A DNA stretch of 64,000 bases from Lachnospiraceae bacterium (GTDB taxonomy: Bacteria; Bacillota; Clostridia; Lachnospirales; Lachnospiraceae). This document shows positions 1 through 7,631 of the stretch, in pieces (the first letter of the stretch is position 1; each line of letters begins with the position of its first letter). The notes under the pieces are model-generated. The model saw nothing but the letters and a program-made list of their open reading frames with translations. It did no database searches and was not told the DNA's origin. The DNA is taken from the NCBI GenBank assembly GCA_018384375.1, contig JAHAYJ010000029.1, positions 1 to 64,000 on the forward strand, written 5' to 3'. Position numbers and translations under genes: made by a program.

Positions 1-2
1 TG

Positions 3-62
3 GCAGAACTAATGCCTTGGTCGGAAATACTTCCCGATTGTTGTAAACAACTGAAGAGATAA
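3..62 (+). CDS. C-terminal end of a gene entering from the left, possibly IS66-type transposase
   Basis: One frame is open from the window edge to a TAA at 60-62 and encodes a tail ending in ELMPWSEILPDCCKQLKR. The LMPWSE..LPD pattern resembles, from memory, the C-terminus of IS66-family TnpC transposases of Clostridia, which end with an L-L/M-P-W motif. Only about 19 residues are visible, so identity is a guess. A hairpin with a T-run follows 8 bases after the stop, which supports a real gene end here. Confidence 0.35.
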   Translation, partial: AELMPWSEILPDCCKQLKR

Positions 63-70
63 TTATGACT

Positions 71-100
71 CGCCACCTCTATCAGGTGGCGATGCTTTTT
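71..100 (+). terminator. Rho-independent terminator
   Basis: CGCCACCT (71-78) pairs perfectly with AGGTGGCG (84-91) across a 5-base loop, followed by a T-run at 96-100. It sits just after the partial plus-strand gene and probably ends its transcript. ACTCGCC (69-75) could alternatively pair with GGCGAGT (107-113), giving a mutually exclusive fold. Confidence 0.6.
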
Positions 101-172
101 CAGGCAGGCGAGTTATTTACCTGATACAATTCAGACAGTACAAATGCCTATTACACTGTCCGGATGAAACAT

Positions 173-230
173 AAAGCCACCAGTGATACCTATGTGTGAG
201 GAACACATAGGTATCGCCGGCGGCTTTTTA
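173..230. terminator. Long hairpin, probable bidirectional terminator
   Basis: A perfect 13-base inverted repeat, GATACCTATGTGT (185-197) with its complement (203-215), is extended outward by AAAGCC with GGCTTT pairing and ends in TTTTT on the plus strand. It lies at the 3' end of the minus-strand glycosyltransferase gene and after the plus-strand gene from the left, so it may stop both. Confidence 0.5.
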
Positions 231-256
231 GACAGTCATCCCCTTGGTCTCCAATG

Positions 257-1282
257 CTAATTAAAATTGAAGAATCGCCTGCATATCTTATAACCTTCCA
301 CGGAAATTTTTCTGCCGCCTTTCCCCGGAAGATTCATACAGTTTCCAAGCAACCCATATCGCAGCTTCCGGTAAAGAATCCAGTCCTTTTTCTTGAGATA
401 ATCCCAGAGTTCGTCCTTCTTATTCAGATTTTCCTTTGTATCGGATCTAATCAGCATAATAGATGATATCGTGGTGATAATATCCAGATAACTGAGCATA
501 TAGTGATAAAGCTTCTTATTGGAAGAAATCTTGTTTTTGTTTGCAACCATATAGTCGATCATAATCTTGTTGACCTTAATCTGCTGGTCTATCCTTCCGA
601 TCATCACACTTTCGTTGACAGACTGATCTGCCCTTCCAATGTAATAGCGGTAGAAATTGACATCCAGATAATACATGTTCTTAACATACGGCAGCGGTTC
701 AAACACATAAATATTATCTACATAAAAGGTGTGCTCGGGAAGCCTGATACCACATTCCTTAAGGAGCTTCGTTCTAAAGATTACAGAATGCATGAGCATA
801 TACTGTCCTTTGTGGAAGTGTTTCACATCATCCCAGGTAAACATTTCGTTTACAGGAAGAGCATGCTTATAGCGCATCACCTTACGCCGTTTTTCTCCAA
901 CCTTCTCATATACAAAATTGCTGACCAGCATATCCAGAACCTTCTCACCACCGGTAAGATTACGCAGGGTTTCCAAAATCTGCATATATGGTTCTTCCTT
1001 CACCCAGTCATCACTGTCTACCACCTTAAAATAAATTCCGGTTGCATTTTCAATACCGGCATTCACAGCTGAACCATGCCCGCCATTTTCCTTATGTATT
1101 GCCTTGACGATAGAAGGATAGCTTGCCGCATATCTGTCTGCGATCTTTGCTGTCTCATCCTTCGAACCGTCATTTACAATAATGATTTCTACATCCTCTC
1201 CCCCGATCAAAAGGGATTCCACACACTTTTCCATATAGGCTGCCGAATTGTAACACGGCACCGCAAAAGATAAAAGCTTCAT
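257..1282 (-). CDS. Family 2 glycosyltransferase
   Basis: GT-A-fold glycosyltransferase, which moves a sugar from a nucleotide-sugar to an acceptor, usually for surface polysaccharide. Visible motifs are FAVPCYN near residue 6, the nucleotide-binding VNDGSKDE at 36-43 and the DxD-like VVDSDDW at 87-93. The 341-residue length suits a GT2 catalytic domain plus a C-terminal extension without clear membrane segments. The start at 1282 has an AAAGG site 9 bases upstream. It stands alone, with no polysaccharide cluster beside it, so donor and acceptor cannot be inferred. A second GT2 gene lies at 16762. Confidence 0.85.
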   Translation of the reverse strand: MKLLSFAVPCYNSAAYMEKCVESLLIGGEDVEIIIVNDGSKDETAKIADRYAASYPSIVKAIHKENGGHGSAVNAGIENATGIYFKVVDSDDWVKEEPYMQILETLRNLTGGEKVLDMLVSNFVYEKVGEKRRKVMRYKHALPVNEMFTWDDVKHFHKGQYMLMHSVIFRTKLLKECGIRLPEHTFYVDNIYVFEPLPYVKNMYYLDVNFYRYYIGRADQSVNESVMIGRIDQQIKVNKIMIDYMVANKNKISSNKKLYHYMLSYLDIITTISSIMLIRSDTKENLNKKDELWDYLKKKDWILYRKLRYGLLGNCMNLPGKGGRKISVEGYKICRRFFNFN

Positions 1283-1416
1283 CTTTCTTAACCTTTCTTT
1301 CCAGTCACCTTTCTTTTCCTATCATTTCTTTTTATGATTCTACTATACGCCCGAAGTATGACCAAAATCAACTTAAGAATTTCTAAAGAGAACCCTATCT
1401 GAAACAGTACCCTGTA

Positions 1417-3147
1417 TTATAGGTGATAGAAATAGTTCAGGTAAGAAGCATATGCGGATGGAATCGGATACTTTTCCTTTGCTTCACCCTGCTCCACAAA
1501 AATCATATCCTTGCCGCCCTTAGGTGCAAGCTCATCCACCCGGACTGCATACCCAGTCATATGCCATTCCTTATGGGTAAAAATATGCTTGCTTGCACTC
1601 AGCTTCTCAATCTTAATTACAGACATTCCTTCTGCCTTCAGGTAAGCAATGACCTGCTTTTCCGACAGTTTTCCTTCCAGACATGGAAATTCATACATTC
1701 CTGCAAGTAATCCCTTGGAAGGTCGTTTCTTTAGGGCTGCTTTATTTTCATCTCTGATAATCAGAACCGTTTTTTCTTCAATGACTCTCGGCTTTTTAGC
1801 GCTCTTATGGGGATAATCTGTCTCACACCCCTGTGTATGTGCCCGGCACAACAGCTCCCACGGACATTCTGTGCAATGTGGTGCTCCATTTGGTATACAC
1901 ACCATTGCTCCAAGCTCCATCAATGCCTGATTAAAATCTCCCGGCCGATCTGAAGGCATTGCTGCCCTCAGTTCTCCTTCGACTTCCTTTTTCACTGTCT
2001 GTTGCATAATATCTCTGGCATCACACCTAAGGCGCGACAATACACGAAGCACATTCCCGTCTACAGCAGGTTCCTTTTTTCCATAAGCAATAGAGCTGAT
2101 CGCTCCCGCCGTATAGCTGCCGATTCCGGGAAGCTTCAACAGTTCTCCATACTCACAGGGCATTTCACCGCCATATTCTTCCATGATCCTTTTTGCGGCT
2201 TTATTTAAGTTTCTGACTCTGTTATAGTATCCAAGTCCTTCCCAGAGCTTTAAGAGTTCTTCCTCCTTTGCATTTGCCAGATGTTCTATATCCGGCAATA
2301 CCTTCATAAATCTGTCATAATATGGCTTAACTGCTTCCACTCTGGTCTGCTGAAGCATAATTTCAGAAACCCAGACATGGTACGGTGTGGGTTCCTCCCT
2401 CCAGGGAAGAATTCTTCTTCCTTTATCATACCAGGCAAGAAGCGGATCTGCTATTTCATCAAGAACAGACAATCTAACCGGTACCGGGCTCTTGATTTCC
2501 ATAGAATCCGCTGTTACCAGACAATCATATGCCAGAATCTGCACGCCCTTCTGCCTTGCCTCAATCAGGGCATCCGCGAATTCCGGCTGAGTATCTCTGT
2601 TTGGTGTAAAGTACTTCACGCCCTCCATCTGAACAACAAAAATAATATACGCCTTGTAGCCTTCTCCCAGAGCTTTTTCAAGTTCTTTTACATGCTTTAC
2701 CGCTCTTTCGGAGGGTGCATCCGGAAACAAAACAATATCATTCTGTTCCAACGTAACACCCTTTACTTCTATAAATATCTTATCCTGTGGTGTTTCCACA
2801 TAAAAGTCAAACCGGGAATTGCAATATATCGTTTCCGGTCTGATAAAGACTGCATCCCGAAAGAGTTCTTTCTTGTTAAGCCACTCCTCCACGGCCTTGT
2901 TAGGCGCCTGTGAATCCATATTGATAATCCGTTCCCCCTTGCGGACAGCCACAAGATCATAGGCTGTGCTCCGCTCTGCATTCTCACTCTTTTCCAGGAA
3001 TACAGAAGCATGCTCTGTCAAAAGTTCCCGGCATCTTCCGGTATTTTTAACATGAACCTTTTCTATTTCCCCTGAGTGCTTCACATAGGCAATAAATCTG
3101 TTAGGGCGGCTCTCAAATTGTCCTTCTGTAATATGATTGTATTTCAT
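1417..3147 (-). CDS. mutY: SfsA-MutY fusion: SfsA-type nuclease domain plus A/G-specific adenine glycosylase
   Basis: Two full domains in one frame (numbers count from an upstream ATG at 3165). Residues ~7-230 match the SfsA family, with SRFDFYV and EVKG consistent with its PD-(D/E)xK-like nuclease fold. Residues ~233-582 match MutY, which removes adenine opposite 8-oxoG: catalytic Glu268 in VWVSEIMLQQT, helix-hairpin-helix LPGIGSYTAGA at 345-355, Asp369 in VDGNVLRV, a four-cysteine Fe-S cluster near 430-447 and a NUDIX-like C-terminal domain. The cluster spacing is C-x7-C-x2-C-x5-C; E. coli has x6 in the first gap. I chose the ATG at 3147, preceded by AAGAGGAAG; ATG 3165 is an alternative. 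It follows the nucleotidase gene by about 30 bases. Confidence 0.9.
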   Translation of the reverse strand: MKYNHITEGQFESRPNRFIAYVKHSGEIEKVHVKNTGRCRELLTEHASVFLEKSENAERSTAYDLVAVRKGERIINMDSQAPNKAVEEWLNKKELFRDAVFIRPETIYCNSRFDFYVETPQDKIFIEVKGVTLEQNDIVLFPDAPSERAVKHVKELEKALGEGYKAYIIFVVQMEGVKYFTPNRDTQPEFADALIEARQKGVQILAYDCLVTADSMEIKSPVPVRLSVLDEIADPLLAWYDKGRRILPWREEPTPYHVWVSEIMLQQTRVEAVKPYYDRFMKVLPDIEHLANAKEEELLKLWEGLGYYNRVRNLNKAAKRIMEEYGGEMPCEYGELLKLPGIGSYTAGAISSIAYGKKEPAVDGNVLRVLSRLRCDARDIMQQTVKKEVEGELRAAMPSDRPGDFNQALMELGAMVCIPNGAPHCTECPWELLCRAHTQGCETDYPHKSAKKPRVIEEKTVLIIRDENKAALKKRPSKGLLAGMYEFPCLEGKLSEKQVIAYLKAEGMSVIKIEKLSASKHIFTHKEWHMTGYAVRVDELAPKGGKDMIFVEQGEAKEKYPIPSAYASYLNYFYHL

Positions 3148-3176
3148 ACTTCCTCTTATCTGCATCGTTTTCCATT

Positions 3177-4109
3177 TTACGGATCCCGCTTATGCTCTTT
3201 ATCCCTGTTTTGCTTATAGGGAACTCTCGCCGATGGTACTACTTCTGAGGCAGGCTGCGTATGTATTGCCTGATCATCAAAGAAAATATGGGCTCCGAAA
3301 GCCTTAAGTACCGCAGTCTTGGTAACACCGCCAAGAAAAAAAGCCTCATCGATACGCACATTCCACGCCCGCAGGGTTCGAATCACGCGCTCATGGGCAG
3401 GAGCACTTCTTGCCGTAACAAGCGCAGTTCGAATCGGTGCCTGCTGAGGAGTAAACTCTCTTTGTATGTCTGAGATCGTCTTAAGGAATTTGGCAAACGG
3501 GCCTCGCTTCATCGGCTGTTCTGCCTGAAGGCGCTCATTTTCTTCAAATGCCTCAAGTCCTTTTTCCCTATATATCTGCTCTGATTCATCGGAAAACAGC
3601 ACTGCATCCCCGTCAAACGCAATCCTTATCTGGGAAATTTCTTCCTGGTTTCCGGGCATTTTAATTTCATCACAGCAAATAATTCCTGCAGCCATCCCAC
3701 AGTCTATCGCCGCCTGTACGTCCTCCTCATCTGCTGAGAGATACAGATCCGTATGAAAGGCCTCAAGGTAAGGTGTCAGAGAAGCACCGCTGGCAAGAAC
3801 CGCTCTTGAAATATTAAGTCCATAATGTGCTATGGAATTAAAGACCCTAAGAGAAGTATCGGGGCTGTTATGTGACATTATGATTACTTCAACCCGTCCT
3901 TCCTGTCCCGGGATCTTATTGATATTCAGTAAGGCCTCTATCAACCGAAAACCGTTCCCCGGCTTAAGCAGTTCCTTTTCATGCTCCACCTGATAGTTGC
4001 AATAGGCATCTATCCCCTGCGTTTCAAATATTTCGTTTTCAACTGTAAGATCAAACAACGCCCGTGATGATACTCCAATCACCAGTCTGCTTTCCAAATC
4101 GTATGCCAT
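3177..4109 (-). CDS. 5'-nucleotidase, cN-I-like (PF06189 family)
   Basis: The 310-residue protein resembles the cytosolic 5'-nucleotidase family PF06189, which dephosphorylates nucleoside monophosphates such as AMP. Recognisable stretches are LVIGVSSRALFDL at the N-terminus, VIIMSHNSPDT mid-protein, LASGASLTPYL, and a C-terminal HIFFDDQAIH that supplies acidic residues typical of HAD-like folds. A good AAGGAG site precedes the ATG. It lies just upstream of the sfsA-mutY fusion in the same direction, so the pair may be cotranscribed. The link to nucleotide salvage is family knowledge; substrate specificity is not visible. Confidence 0.8.
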   Translation of the reverse strand: MAYDLESRLVIGVSSRALFDLTVENEIFETQGIDAYCNYQVEHEKELLKPGNGFRLIEALLNINKIPGQEGRVEVIIMSHNSPDTSLRVFNSIAHYGLNISRAVLASGASLTPYLEAFHTDLYLSADEEDVQAAIDCGMAAGIICCDEIKMPGNQEEISQIRIAFDGDAVLFSDESEQIYREKGLEAFEENERLQAEQPMKRGPFAKFLKTISDIQREFTPQQAPIRTALVTARSAPAHERVIRTLRAWNVRIDEAFFLGGVTKTAVLKAFGAHIFFDDQAIHTQPASEVVPSARVPYKQNRDKEHKRDP

Positions 4110-4171
4110 AGTTTCTCCTTCTCCCGTGTCCGGTCCTATTCACCACACTCCTTCAGAAGAAGCAGGAACAA

Positions 4172-4801
4172 CTATCGCAAGCGATTACATTCAAACTTTT
4201 CAAACGTCAAAAGGCAGTTCTTAAGTTCCTCATATCGCTGCTCCGTATCACCTTCCTCAATTTCCAGATCAACGGAAATAGCCATTGTATTAATCATCTC
4301 ATCCGTGATGCGGTGGTGAAGTGCTGCCAGAATATTCAGACGTTCCTCATAAGAATCAGCATCCAGAAATTCCAGCACCAGCGGGTCAATATTTAATTCT
4401 TCCTGTTCCTTGTCTACCGAAATTCCGACTGTCTCCTGGCAATTATCCTGTGCTGGAACCTGACGGTTATCCTGCACTGCAGCCTGGCAGTTATCCTGCC
4501 CTATTTCAAAATTGTTATTCGCATCCTTATCCCTTTCAGGCATCTTCCCTGCAGCCGGCATCTGAATCAGCTCCTGCTGAAGCTCAAACCGATATTCCTG
4601 ATTTGCGTCAGGATATTTTGTTTTATCTACCTTCTCCATAAACATGGAAAGTGGTCTTGCATATACCTGATAATCACCGTAAAGTGCCTGATAAATTACC
4701 AGTTCCTCTCCTGTTTCACTGTGCTTTGCCAGTGTCACAATTCTGTATAAATTTCCTTTAAAATGCCTGTATATCTGTTGGGGCATGGGTTTGTTCGACA
4801 T
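4172..4801 (-). CDS. DUF1653 domain protein with a C-terminal helical extension
   Basis: Residues ~7-75 match DUF1653: YRHFKGNLYRIVTLAKHSET, then a YQALYGDYQVYARPLSMF core ending in an FxEKVD motif. The middle (~100-128) is a low-complexity stretch with a repeated QDN-x-Q unit (DNCQAAV, DNRQVPA, DNCQETV), a likely flexible linker. The C-terminal ~75 residues are acidic and helical. DUF1653 proteins are usually about 70-90 residues, so this one is long. GGAGG precedes the ATG at 4801. No function can be assigned. It lies 62 bases upstream of the nucleotidase gene. Confidence 0.75.
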   Translation of the reverse strand: MSNKPMPQQIYRHFKGNLYRIVTLAKHSETGEELVIYQALYGDYQVYARPLSMFMEKVDKTKYPDANQEYRFELQQELIQMPAAGKMPERDKDANNNFEIGQDNCQAAVQDNRQVPAQDNCQETVGISVDKEQEELNIDPLVLEFLDADSYEERLNILAALHHRITDEMINTMAISVDLEIEEGDTEQRYEELKNCLLTFEKFECNRLR

Positions 4802-4896
4802 AGTTTTCCTCCGCTTATCCCGTTCCGGTACGATTATGAATTATTTACACAACTATATCAATTATAATCCCTGCTTCCCTTCTTGTCATTCTTCTT

Positions 4897-5283
4897 TTAA
4901 AAATCAGATTCAAGAAATTTGTGGTAAAATCCACAGTCCTCCACGGGAAATGTAATCTCCTTGCAGGAGGCTAAAAGTGCTTCCTTCTCGGTATCTTCAA
5001 GTCCTGCTATCCTGCGGTGGTGAATAGTCACAATATAGTCTCTGCTTCCATCTTCATTGATGATTCTGTTCATGGTTACTCCACTGTCAGAATACCCCTG
5101 CTGAACCAGATAGGTACGGAGTTCCTTCACATATTCCTGTTCCACGGTTCTGTAATACTCCTGCATTTCCTTGCTCATACCGTCCTTCTGGCTGAGCACG
5201 GTTCCGGATATCCCAAAGGCTGCGATCAATATCAGTAATGCAGTAAATATGGTTGTTCTTATCATTTTGTTTATTCTTTTCAT
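4897..5283 (-). CDS. Small membrane-anchored or secreted protein of unknown function
   Basis: From the chosen ATG (5283, with AGGAGG 7 bases upstream) the product is 128 residues. A lysine/arginine-rich start is followed by one hydrophobic segment (about residues 10-30, TTIFTALLILIAAFGISG), a signal anchor or uncleaved signal peptide. The rest is a hydrophilic domain with a DYIVTIHHRRI strand and two cysteines (SCKEITFPVEDCGF) that could form a disulfide outside the cell. An in-frame GTG 21 bases further upstream is less likely. I do not recognise the family. Confidence 0.7.
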   Translation of the reverse strand: MKRINKMIRTTIFTALLILIAAFGISGTVLSQKDGMSKEMQEYYRTVEQEYVKELRTYLVQQGYSDSGVTMNRIINEDGSRDYIVTIHHRRIAGLEDTEKEALLASCKEITFPVEDCGFYHKFLESDF

Positions 5284-5360
5284 AACGCTTCCTCCTGCCT
5301 TCAACCTAATTGAGCTCTGTTCTTTTTATCTAAGACCAGTATACGGAAAGCTATGTCCAA

Positions 5361-5399
5361 TAAAAAGGACTCCGTCAACTTTTTTCATTGACTGAGTCC
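5361..5399 (-). terminator. Rho-independent terminator
   Basis: GGACTCCGTCAA (5367-5378) and TTGACTGAGTCC (5388-5399) form an 11-pair stem with one mismatch. Read on the minus strand it is followed by TTTTTA. It lies about 50 bases beyond the stop of the zinc-ribbon gene and should end that transcript. Confidence 0.7.
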
Positions 5400-5448
5400 A
5401 AACTCTCATCTGCCCACTTGGGACCGTATCCGTTTCAAAAACAAATTA

Positions 5449-5718
5449 CTATAACCAATCATAGCTTCCGCCAGTAATTGCAAGGGAAAGAAGCATGTCC
5501 ATTTTTTTCACCTCGTCCTCTCCGCTCACTACCTGCAAAAGCCTTGCCTCTTCTATAACTGCCGGCATTTCTTCATCCGGTCCTATTTCCATATCCGGTT
5601 CTTCTCCGCAATAAGGGCAGACCAACTGTGGTGCCACCTTGACAGATAAAAATCTGTTTTTACAGTTACTGCATTCATAATAGCCGCACATCTGTGTGCC
5701 ATCCGGTACATAATACAT
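5449..5718 (-). CDS. Small zinc-ribbon protein
   Basis: An 89-residue protein with a C-x2-C...C-x2-C zinc ribbon (CSNCKNRF near residue 16, CPYCGEEP near 34), plus an extra cysteine at position 11. The remainder is acidic with a short hydrophobic C-terminus. GAGGAG lies upstream of the ATG, and a terminator follows. Such single-ribbon proteins are often nucleic-acid or protein adaptors, but the function here is unknown. Confidence 0.7.
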   Translation of the reverse strand: MYYVPDGTQMCGYYECSNCKNRFLSVKVAPQLVCPYCGEEPDMEIGPDEEMPAVIEEARLLQVVSGEDEVKKMDMLLSLAITGGSYDWL

Positions 5719-5779
5719 AAAATCGTCTCCTCGCCACTTATTATTCTGCCGGAACCATTTACAATATATGGTTCAAATT

Positions 5780-7057
5780 TTATCTTCCATCCACCATCAG
5801 ATGGAGAATTTCTTTATCCGTTTCCTTCATACCGACCTTAGCCAGCTGACCGATATTTTCAATATTGGCTTCAATCCCCTTGGTGACTATTCCATCACCG
5901 GCTTTAAATTCCTGCCCTTCTTTATACATGAAATAACCGAGAATTCCGCTTTCTACTGCAACCGCAATCTTGGCTGCACAGCTTGCCTTCGCTCCATCAC
6001 AAATCACTCCGGATACAATTGCAAGTGCATTGACAAGCGTATGGGCTATCACCTTGTAATCCCCTCCGTACAGATAAGCAATTCCCGCACCGCTTCCGCA
6101 GCCTGCACTGATTGCCCCACAGTAAGCCGAAAGCTTACCGATTCCTGTTTTCTGATGAATGGTTACAAGATCGGATAAAAGCACTGCACGAAGCTTCTTT
6201 TCCTCCGGCACCTTTAGATAATCCGCATAGACCGCCACCGGAACCGAAGCTGTAATTCCCTGATTACCGCTGCCCGATACGATAACAACCGGCATGGAAC
6301 AGCCGCTCATCCTGGCATCCGAACCGGCTGCCGCCATTGCCTTTGCAAGCACCTTGACATCATCCCCGTATGTATTTTTCAGGACCTTTCCGATGTTAGC
6401 CCCGTAATCGCCCTTCATTCCCTCCTCAGCAATTGCCATATTGTACGCAATCTGCCGCTCGATCATGGGTCTGATCTCGTTAAGCTCCACGATATCTGCA
6501 AACGTAAGAATATCCTTCACATTGAGAAGGCTTCTGTCAGCGCCTTTGCCCTCGCGTTCCTCTGTCTCTTTTTTCCAGATCGTCTGCCCGTTTTTTTCCT
6601 TTCTCACAATATTGTTATGCGCATCCTGTACCTGCACACTACTGTTTTCTTTTGCCGAAAAGAGTGTCACCTGTATATCAAGGATGTGATCTGACTCCAT
6701 CACCTCCACCTGGATCGGTACCTGATCAAGAAATGCCTGTATTTTTTCTATCTTCTCGGAATTAGTGTCTGAAATCACCTCGAGACCCTTTGTCGCATCA
6801 CCTGCCGCTGCTCCTGCAGCAACCGCCGCTTCTATTCCTTTCAGTCCTCCGGTTCCCGGAACCGTTACACTTTTGGCATTTTTTATGATATTTCCACTCA
6901 AAACTGCCTTTGCCCTTATGACCTCTCCTTCAAGCAATTGTCTGGCAGATGCTGCTGCGAGAGCAATTGCAATCGGTTCCGTGCATCCGAATGCGGGAAT
7001 CAGTTCTTCCTTTAAAATCTGTAAATAGGTTTCGTAAACTCTGTCATGCTTTTCCAT
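5780..7057 (-). CDS. L-cysteine desulfidase / L-serine dehydratase alpha-like family protein (UPF0597, CyuA/YhaM type)
   Basis: The 425-residue protein matches UPF0597, whose members degrade L-cysteine to pyruvate, ammonia and sulfide using an Fe-S cluster (E. coli CyuA/YhaM; archaeal cysteine desulfidase). Conserved cysteines appear in FGCTEPIAIALA near the N-terminus, SGCSMPVV in the middle and AYCGAISAGCGSGAG in the C-terminal half, followed by GVICDGAKASCAAKIA. I chose the ATG at 7057, with GAGGTG 6 bases upstream, rather than the GTG 9 bases earlier. It is monocistronic with its own promoter at 7106-7134. Substrate is inferred from family only. Confidence 0.85.
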   Translation of the reverse strand: MEKHDRVYETYLQILKEELIPAFGCTEPIAIALAAASARQLLEGEVIRAKAVLSGNIIKNAKSVTVPGTGGLKGIEAAVAAGAAAGDATKGLEVISDTNSEKIEKIQAFLDQVPIQVEVMESDHILDIQVTLFSAKENSSVQVQDAHNNIVRKEKNGQTIWKKETEEREGKGADRSLLNVKDILTFADIVELNEIRPMIERQIAYNMAIAEEGMKGDYGANIGKVLKNTYGDDVKVLAKAMAAAGSDARMSGCSMPVVIVSGSGNQGITASVPVAVYADYLKVPEEKKLRAVLLSDLVTIHQKTGIGKLSAYCGAISAGCGSGAGIAYLYGGDYKVIAHTLVNALAIVSGVICDGAKASCAAKIAVAVESGILGYFMYKEGQEFKAGDGIVTKGIEANIENIGQLAKVGMKETDKEILHLMVDGR

Positions 7058-7105
7058 GATGCCCACCTCTTCCTTGCCTAAAGACGTCTGTCTGCATTTT
7101 TTGCT

Positions 7106-7134
7106 ATTATATCTCCGGAAGCAGTAAGAAGCAA
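7106..7134 (-). promoter_or_regulatory. Sigma-A type promoter of the cysteine desulfidase-like gene
   Basis: On the minus strand a perfect TATAAT (7106-7111) lies 17 bases from a weak TTGCTT -35 box (7129-7134). The start codon is about 50 bases downstream. Confidence 0.5.
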
Positions 7135-7230
7135 GTAACAGTTCTTCCAGAAATTTGTATAGTCATGGGCAAGTAATAGTATCTCTTATGGGTATATTTA
7201 CTTTCAGCGTAGATGACTTGTGATGTAACT

Positions 7231-7365
7231 GCCCCGCTTCTTTTCTGAAGCGGGGCACACTAATCTTTCCCAGGCTCTCTCGCCCCGCTTCTTTTCTGAA
7301 GCGGGGCATACTAATCTTTCCCAGGCCCTCTTGCCCCGCTTCCTTTTTCAGCACGGGGCACACGG
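7231..7365. repeat. Tandem 51-base repeats, each with a perfect GC-rich hairpin
   Basis: Two near-identical 51-base units (7231-7281, 7282-7332) and a diverged partial third (from 7333). Each starts with GCCCCGCTTC, six loop bases, and GAAGCGGGGC, a 10-pair perfect stem, followed by a unit containing CTAATCTTTCCCAGG. In the third the stem is decayed. The 51-base period is a multiple of 3 and creates a spurious repetitive minus-strand ORF (7163-7396), which I do not accept as a gene. They lie between divergent genes, directly before repeat element A. Confidence 0.85.
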
Positions 7366-7407
7366 ACATTTTTTCAATACCGATCCCACATTGCAAACAA
7401 TCTGTAC

Positions 7408-7436
7408 TTCAAAAAAAACTTTCTTGATGATATAAT
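7408..7436 (+). promoter_or_regulatory. Promoter reading into repeat element A
   Basis: TTCAAA (7408-7413), a 17-base spacer and a perfect TATAAT (7431-7436). The -10 box abuts the first stem of the element, so a transcript would begin with the first hairpin. Confidence 0.55.
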
Positions 7437-7610
7437 AGGCGCAAAAGAAAACCAAGCGACACCGAAGGTGGCATTTGGTTTTCTTGCGCCTATTAACGAG
7501 CGAACTGGCTGCGAAGCAGGCTTTACCGCACCTGTGGTGCGGGTTTGCGAGTTTTAAACACTGCAAAAGTAACCAAGCGACACCGAAGGTGGTAACGGTG
7601 GTATTTGGTG
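7434..7610 (+). repeat. Dispersed structured repeat, copy A (candidate 5' leader element)
   Basis: Copy A of an element found again at 41757-42060. An outer stem joins AATAGGCGCAA at 7434 to its complement ending at 7494, continues through AGAAAACCAA with TTGGTTTTCT, and encloses CACC-GAA-GGTG (7460-7470). Next come CTGC-GAA-GCAG (7509-7519), CCGCACC-TGT-GGTGCGG (7526-7542), the phrase GGTTTGCGAGTTT, and a closing ACCAA..TTTGG unit around CACC-GAA-GGTG (7581-7591). It ends about 22 bases before the start codon of the DUF362 gene. It may be a cis-acting RNA leader or a REP/MITE-like element. Confidence 0.85.
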
Positions 7611-7631
7611 TATTGAAAAGGAATTAAAATC

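Noticed and set aside
1-256. tRNA or rRNA fragment
   Set aside because: The hairpins are too simple and lack a cloverleaf or rRNA signature; terminators and a gene tail fit better.
7163-7396. Minus-strand ORF with 17-residue repeats
   Set aside because: It is a by-product of the 51-base tandem hairpins. It lacks a start signal and a known domain.
7348-7566. Minus-strand ORF across repeat element A
   Set aside because: Its sequence is the complement of the structured repeat; the same kind of frame appears in copy B.
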